Source of the DNA: JANRKF01 sp964518725
GTDB taxonomy: Bacteria; Pseudomonadota; Alphaproteobacteria; Rickettsiales; SXRF01
NCBI GenBank assembly: GCA_964518725.1
Contig: CAZFKP010000002.1
Location: forward strand, 57,091-121,090
Direction of reading: 5' to 3'
DNA: 64,000 nt
The position numbers were made by a program, and so were the translations under genes. Under the pieces are notes generated by a model. The model was not told where the DNA came from. It was given only the letters and a program-made list of their open reading frames with translations, and searched no databases. Positions 60,901 through 64,000 of the stretch are shown piece by piece; within the stretch, counting starts at the first letter, position 1, and each line of letters opens with the position of its first letter.

Positions 60901-61666
60901 GCACGAAATTGCCTGATACATCCTGCTGGCCGCTGGTTTTCTCCTGCACCACCGTGTCGTACACATTCTCACCCGCGCCTGGGATGATGGTGATGTCCTT
61001 GATTTTATCCTCAAGGTCGAAGGGCTTTTTCAGCGTGCGGCGCACCTCGAAGGTAAAGTTCGGAATACGATTGCCGAAATCCCCCAGCGGGAAATCCTTA
61101 ATCACCACATAGGCCGTGCCGCGATAGGCTGGCGTTTGCCCTGCGGGATAGAAGGACGACATAAACGTGTCAGGCAGCTGCGTTTCATCACCGAGATAGA
61201 GCGAATAGCTGCCAGCCGTCAGGTCAAGCTGCTTTGCATCCGCCCATACGCGCACCACTTCGCTGATCGCACCTTCACAAATCGCCACCGCAAGGCTTGC
61301 CGTGTAGGTGTAGGTCGTGGTGGTGGTTTCTACGCTTCCGCCACCGCCGCCGCCTTTACCGCCGCCCGAGGATTGCGTTGTCGTGGTCACATGCTCCTGA
61401 ATCGGGCGCGACCAGATCACGTTTCCCGCAATACGGGCGTTGCCATAAACCACGGGTATCGACTTGCCATAGGTAGAAGCCTGCACCATCAAATCGGTCA
61501 GGCGCGAACCTTCCTGATTGATGCGTGCCTTGCTGCCGAAAATGGAACGGTCAATAAACCCGCCCAAATATCCGCCCACACCACCCGCCAACGCTGCGGC
61601 AAATGCACCCGCGCCGATGGATGAGGCCGCAGAACTCGCGGCGGCTGCTAGAACGATGGCTGCCAT
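57947..61666 (-). CDS. Baseplate multidomain protein ('megatron'), GTA TIM-barrel/host specificity
   Basis: 1239 aa, the size of RcGTA gp15. N-terminal Ala/Gly-rich helical part with GGYLGGFIDRSIFG; a GTA TIM-barrel-like domain (WFSDSADPAVSIIKPA ... VAIDCYFPLTPDLPQAQIDY, KPVWFSEIGFPSVDGC); then a phage-tail_3 region and Fn3-like C-terminus. It forms the tail-tip baseplate and contacts the host surface. Overlaps the NlpC/P60 gene by 19 bases. Confidence 0.92.
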   Translation of the reverse strand: MAAIVLAAAASSAASSIGAGAFAAALAGGVGGYLGGFIDRSIFGSKARINQEGSRLTDLMVQASTYGKSIPVVYGNARIAGNVIWSRPIQEHVTTTTQSSGGGKGGGGGGSVETTTTTYTYTASLAVAICEGAISEVVRVWADAKQLDLTAGSYSLYLGDETQLPDTFMSSFYPAGQTPAYRGTAYVVIKDFPLGDFGNRIPNFTFEVRRTLKKPFDLEDKIKDITIIPGAGENVYDTVVQEKTSGQQDVSGNFVQGGKVTKMNLNNLNNKADVLVALDNLKANLPNVEWVSVVVNWFSDSADPAVSIIKPAAEFNSQGARIAPDDWVVGSFTRNNAHVILTFPDGSPTYGGTPTDKSIIRLCQELKARGYKVLFYPMVQVDTITPQPKPWRGRIIPTNATDAANFFTRTNGYNAFITHYANLNVGGVLLKNNIDAFMIGSELVGLTTYMSSPGVFPAVTQLKSLAATVKTAVGAGVKVAYGGDWSEYHSVNGWYHLDPLWSDSNIDVVAIDCYFPLTPDLPQAQIDYQAVYDGWTQDEGWDYYWDGTRTTKTFYSGATYAWKNIKHWWNSTHTNPDASGTAWTAKMKPVWFSEIGFPSVDGCANQPNVFIDPDSVESFYPRGSRSRVDFLAQRTALDASIDYLNAENVLEANFIPRKFVWTWDARPFPFFPDLGSVWADGSNWKTGHWVQGKLGLSSLGQIVADLLKKVGYDNTMYDTSRLTDIVSGFIVSNRQTVRACLEQLASAYFFDMVESDGLLKFIKRGKVSNTTLDFSELVPRDDAIDTFTITRTQELELPRQVDVIYLNRTADYQAGTQSSQRQTVKAVDYATVNLPIVLSDQEAKVVADVTLYNVWVGRVQYQFTVPPKYALLEPTDVITITKDGASYVMRINSTKLVRNGMQELTAVAEDVSSYDFYNPAGTGTPNIQPPTSISATRLELLDLPAFPTDAVTDAYLRYGVVGLGGDWTGSAVYRSDDGGANYALMQTLTAQATIGAVLNIIPAGTVYTWDNSTTIDVLLTFGQLQSVTDIAVLNGANVCVIGDEVIQFQTATLLDTNKYRLSGLLRGRLGTEWAVGSHIAGERFIMLTNALARELMASSGWGIAKKFKPVTVGSTLGATTAQDFTYAAKALKPYSPVHIEGSRNVGGDLTINWKRRTRIGGDWRDAVDIPLSEEAERYEVEIMQGVTLKRTIIGLTTPSTIYTAAQQVTDFGSAQSSVLVNVYQLSAAVGRGYAGIATI

Positions 61667-62094
61667 CTGAATACCTTCACAAGTCGTTGTTTCCAGTCAT
61701 CATCAAGGCGGTGTTCCACCACCCGACGGGCTGGCGCGTAGGAATGAACCATCCCCAGCGTGTTTTCATAATCAGTGAGAAATGCCATGTGCTGCGGGTT
61801 CTCTCGCACCTTGAACAAGGCCAGATCACCTGCCTGCGCTTCCGCTATCGGCACTTCATCCAGCAAAGCGGTGAGCTTCTCGGTGAGATACGCGCCGTCT
61901 GGCTCTTTGGAATAGGTCACCTCATCATAACCCGCGAGTGGCTGGCCGTGCTTGTCCTTCAAGCCTAGTTCATCCACCACGCCGACAATCAGGCCGAGGC
62001 AATCACAGCCTTTGCCTTTAAGCCGCGCCTGGTGGTGAAACGGTGTGCCGATCCATGTTCGGGCTTGGGTAACAATGGTTTGTGCTTGGGTCAT
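61648..62094 (-). CDS. NlpC/P60 phage cell-wall peptidase (GTA gp14-like)
   Basis: 148 aa. Catalytic Cys in KGKGCDCLGLIVGVV and His in NPQHMAFLTDY. Cleaves peptidoglycan stems during DNA entry. Order after DUF2163 matches RcGTA gp13-gp14. Its ATG overlaps the DUF2163 stop in ATGA. Confidence 0.9.
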   Translation of the reverse strand: MTQAQTIVTQARTWIGTPFHHQARLKGKGCDCLGLIVGVVDELGLKDKHGQPLAGYDEVTYSKEPDGAYLTEKLTALLDEVPIAEAQAGDLALFKVRENPQHMAFLTDYENTLGMVHSYAPARRVVEHRLDDDWKQRLVKVFRWQPSF

Positions 62095-62951
62095 ACGCGC
62101 TGCAAATCGTTGGCCGTGGCTGCGGTGGCGAGCATCTTGTCCATACCAGGGACGTAAGGCTCACCGCGAAAGTTAACGGCATTGTTGAACTTGGCGATGC
62201 AGGTGCTGATCGTTTTGTCGCAGCCTGCTATCGCGTTGAAGGTATCGCCCACCGTCACGTTGTTAGGCATGGGCAACACAAGGGTGAATTGCTTGTTTGA
62301 AAACTCTTTGATTTCCATGCGCCGACCAGCGTTTGCGCCCGTCAGCCACACCACTTCGCCGCCCGAGAAATACCCAGCCGCCTGCGTCATCGAATTGCTG
62401 ATAAACACCTGCCTGCTACTGACAGTATTGACACTCCCGCCCACCGTGTAGCTGGCAAGGTTGGCTTTGCAGCGTCCATCACCAAAGATGGCGCGGCATG
62501 TGGGGCTATAGAGTTCCACGATGTTCTGGCTCAGTTTCTGCGCCAGCCCGCGCACCTCGGCGACAAATTGCCCGTTCTTGAGTGTCACTTCCCCAAGCCA
62601 CCCACGGCGATGCGTGATGATGCCCTGCGTTAGGTCGGTGACATTCACCATGAAGATTTCAATTTCAGCGAAGTCGTACTTTCCCGCCATGATGTCAGCT
62701 TCGGTGATTGCCGCCGCGTCAAGGATTCCTGCCACATCGAGGTTATCGACGCTGAACTTGTCTTTGGTTTCCACGCTCGTGGGTGAAAAGCCCGTTGCGG
62801 CTTTGTAAAGCTGGCTGCTCACGGTCAGGTCAGAGGTGTGATCCGTGAATCCCATCACCGTGCCACCCACCAGCGTGAGTTTCCAGCACACGGCAAGGCT
62901 GGTGACTTCCCCCGCAAGGTGCGCGGCCATGTTACTTGAAGCGGTTCTCAT
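62091..62951 (-). CDS. DUF2163 tail protein (GTA gp13-like)
   Basis: 286 aa from MRTASSNMAAHLAGEVTSLA, after GGAG. Conserved CWKLTLVGGTVMGFTDHTSD and GRCKANL ... CDKTISTCIAKFNNAVNFRG with cysteines that bind iron-sulfur or zinc in GTA baseplate hub proteins. ATGA overlap with DUF2460. A longer start at 62,984 is less likely. Confidence 0.9.
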   Translation of the reverse strand: MRTASSNMAAHLAGEVTSLAVCWKLTLVGGTVMGFTDHTSDLTVSSQLYKAATGFSPTSVETKDKFSVDNLDVAGILDAAAITEADIMAGKYDFAEIEIFMVNVTDLTQGIITHRRGWLGEVTLKNGQFVAEVRGLAQKLSQNIVELYSPTCRAIFGDGRCKANLASYTVGGSVNTVSSRQVFISNSMTQAAGYFSGGEVVWLTGANAGRRMEIKEFSNKQFTLVLPMPNNVTVGDTFNAIAGCDKTISTCIAKFNNAVNFRGEPYVPGMDKMLATAATANDLQRV

Positions 62952-63550
62952 AAGCGTATCTCCACAATCGGGATCGAATCCCACACAAAAAAGCCTGGTC
63001 CGTCGGCACGCACGGCAAGCGTGTCGGTGTCGAAGCGCACAGGCACATCGAAATCAAAATCGCTGCTCACAATCACCCCCGCACCAGGCGCAGAGGAAAA
63101 CGTCACCACGCCTGTGGTGTGATCCACCGAGTAGCCCGAGCCTTGCAGCACGCTGTTAAGGTAGATTTTCACCGTGCCTGACACGGGCTTCTTAATTTCC
63201 CGCACATAGCTGTTGCTGCCGCTGGTATAGGTTTTGTTCAGCTGAAAGGTAGTCAGCGAACCGTTGCCCGTGCCAAGCGTTTGCCCCACTGCCTGGTAAT
63301 CGCTCCAATCCTTGAAGCGGAAACCATAGGCTTTGCCGAAACGGGCGCGGAAGAAGGCTTGCAGCGCATCCATGTCGGCTTTGCTTTTCAAGCCCGTCGA
63401 GACATCCCAGCGGCCACGCGCCTTTTGCCAATTCACATTGCGCTGCTCGAATCCTGAAAAGGTGGTGGTGATACTGGTGTTGAACTCCGCCCCGCCGCTT
63501 GCGCCATAAGCGATTTTCGGCGGGAACTGCACTTCATGAAATGTCGGCAT
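62948..63550 (-). CDS. DUF2460 distal tail protein (GTA gp12-like)
   Basis: 200 aa. Opens MPTFHEVQFPPKIAYGASGG; conserved WDVSTGLKSKADMDALQAFF, ARFGKAYGFRFKDWSDYQA. The distal tail protein (Dit) analog between tape measure and baseplate. ATG overlaps the tape-measure stop by one base (TAATG). Confidence 0.93.
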   Translation of the reverse strand: MPTFHEVQFPPKIAYGASGGAEFNTSITTTFSGFEQRNVNWQKARGRWDVSTGLKSKADMDALQAFFRARFGKAYGFRFKDWSDYQAVGQTLGTGNGSLTTFQLNKTYTSGSNSYVREIKKPVSGTVKIYLNSVLQGSGYSVDHTTGVVTFSSAPGAGVIVSSDFDFDVPVRFDTDTLAVRADGPGFFVWDSIPIVEIRL

Positions 63551-64000
63551 TATCCGTTCCTCGCTTTATGCCGCCCCATCTGCGCGGCGAGCTTACTCAT
63601 GATTTGCCCTTGGCTTTCCATGAAGCTCTGCGCGTTCGGAGTGGTGATGTTAAAGGTGATATTGTTGCCGCCCATCTTGGTGTTTTTGGGCAGGACGGTT
63701 TCACCCTTTTGCAAAATGGCGGGGAACTCGTCGGGCATCAGGCCATTATGGAAGCGCGGCGCACCCGCGAACGCATAGGCAGGCACAGCGCGGCGAGAAA
63801 CACCCGAAACACCGACAACACCCCCATCATGGAACAGGCTGCCGAAGATACTGCCAAAAATATCACCACCGCTGCCCTTGGCAAAATCACCCAGCGCACC
63901 CGCAATCGGTCCCGTGATTTGCTGACGAATGAACATCCGCAAAATGTCCTGCTCGATGGACTGCACCAGATCACCCAGCTTTTTGAAGGAAAACTCGCCA
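63550..64000 (-). CDS. Tail tape-measure protein, C-terminal part (runs off window)
   Basis: The frame is open to the right window edge, beginning in view with FSFKKLGDLVQSIEQDILRM. GSIFGSLFHDGGVVG, FHNGLMPDEFPAILQKGETV and a final IMSKLAAQMGRHKARNG fit lambda/GTA tape-measure C-termini. Determines tail length. It precedes DUF2460 as in RcGTA gp11-gp12. Confidence 0.82.
   Translation of the reverse strand, partial: GEFSFKKLGDLVQSIEQDILRMFIRQQITGPIAGALGDFAKGSGGDIFGSIFGSLFHDGGVVGVSGVSRRAVPAYAFAGAPRFHNGLMPDEFPAILQKGETVLPKNTKMGGNNITFNITTPNAQSFMESQGQIMSKLAAQMGRHKARNG

Larger units (their letters stand above)
36290..64000. mobile_element. Integrated phage/GTA-like element with metal cargo (right end outside window)
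   Basis: Runs from the 3' end of tRNA-Ser to beyond the window. It contains a serine recombinase next to the tRNA, early and replication genes, an XRE regulator and a UmuD-type protease. It also holds an ~11-kb metal-resistance block in the opposite orientation, and a lysis plus tail module in GTA order (tape measure, DUF2460, DUF2163, NlpC/P60, TIM-barrel protein). Terminase, portal and capsid genes are not in view and would be expected to the right. No second copy of the tRNA 3' end was seen within the window. Confidence 0.85.

Overview
The window is a bacterial chromosome segment, almost certainly from an alphaproteobacterium. The evidence is a hisZ-purA pair, an amiC-mrcA pair divergent from an RNase E gene with an acidic insertion in its S1 domain, an RF2 gene with the classical programmed frameshift, and phage tail genes whose order matches the Rhodobacter gene transfer agent (GTA). 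No genus can be named from the sequence alone.

Positions 1-36,289 are host chromosome. In order they hold: an unrecognised 422-aa protein; the cell-wall pair mrcA and amiC (minus strand); rne, an M48 metallopeptidase with TPRs, and a DsbA-like protein (plus); a TPR protein, ispE and a small conserved protein (minus, overlapping); a 997-aa ankyrin-like/EF-hand protein; a prepilin fused to FG-GAP repeats; a possibly frameshifted gene in front of prfB; mnmA; a STAS/ATPase partner-switching pair; an alpha-carbonic anhydrase homologue that has lost all three zinc ligands; a pseudokinase coupled to a small membrane protein; a repeat-rich secreted protein; hisZ-purA; and an RND adaptor/pump followed by a SemiSWEET. 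The block ends with tRNA-Ser(CGA).

From the 3' end of that tRNA to the end of the window (36,290-64,000) lies an integrated phage or GTA-like element. A large serine recombinase abuts the tRNA, and its reading frame runs antisense through the tRNA. Next come small coupled early genes, a replication-type protein with a DnaA-N-like end, an XRE regulator behind a hairpin-rich leader, and a UmuD/LexA-type autoprotease. At the far end, on the minus strand, are tape measure, DUF2460, DUF2163, NlpC/P60, a GTA TIM-barrel 'megatron', tail fibre genes, a 3TM GTA-type holin and a GH24 lysozyme.

Between the early region and the end of the late operon, on the plus strand, sits a metal-handling cargo of about 11 kb (42.6-53.5 kb). 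It holds a CzcC/CzcB/CzcA-type tripartite pump with a His-rich adaptor, His-rich and Cys-rich secreted proteins, a CDF transporter with an unusual metal site, a four-helix Cys-rich copper-storage-like protein, a MerR regulator with ZntR-type cysteine spacing and its own 20-bp-spacer promoter, an HMA-MauE fusion and a metallothionein-like lipoprotein. A GTTCGAAC palindrome recurs in the early region and in front of the cargo, which suggests, but does not prove, shared control.

The most notable items are the metal cargo inside a GTA-like prophage, the possible common operator, the zinc-less carbonic anhydrase with tandem hairpins in its leader, the prepilin/FG-GAP fusion, the pseudokinase operon and the metallothionein-like lipoprotein.
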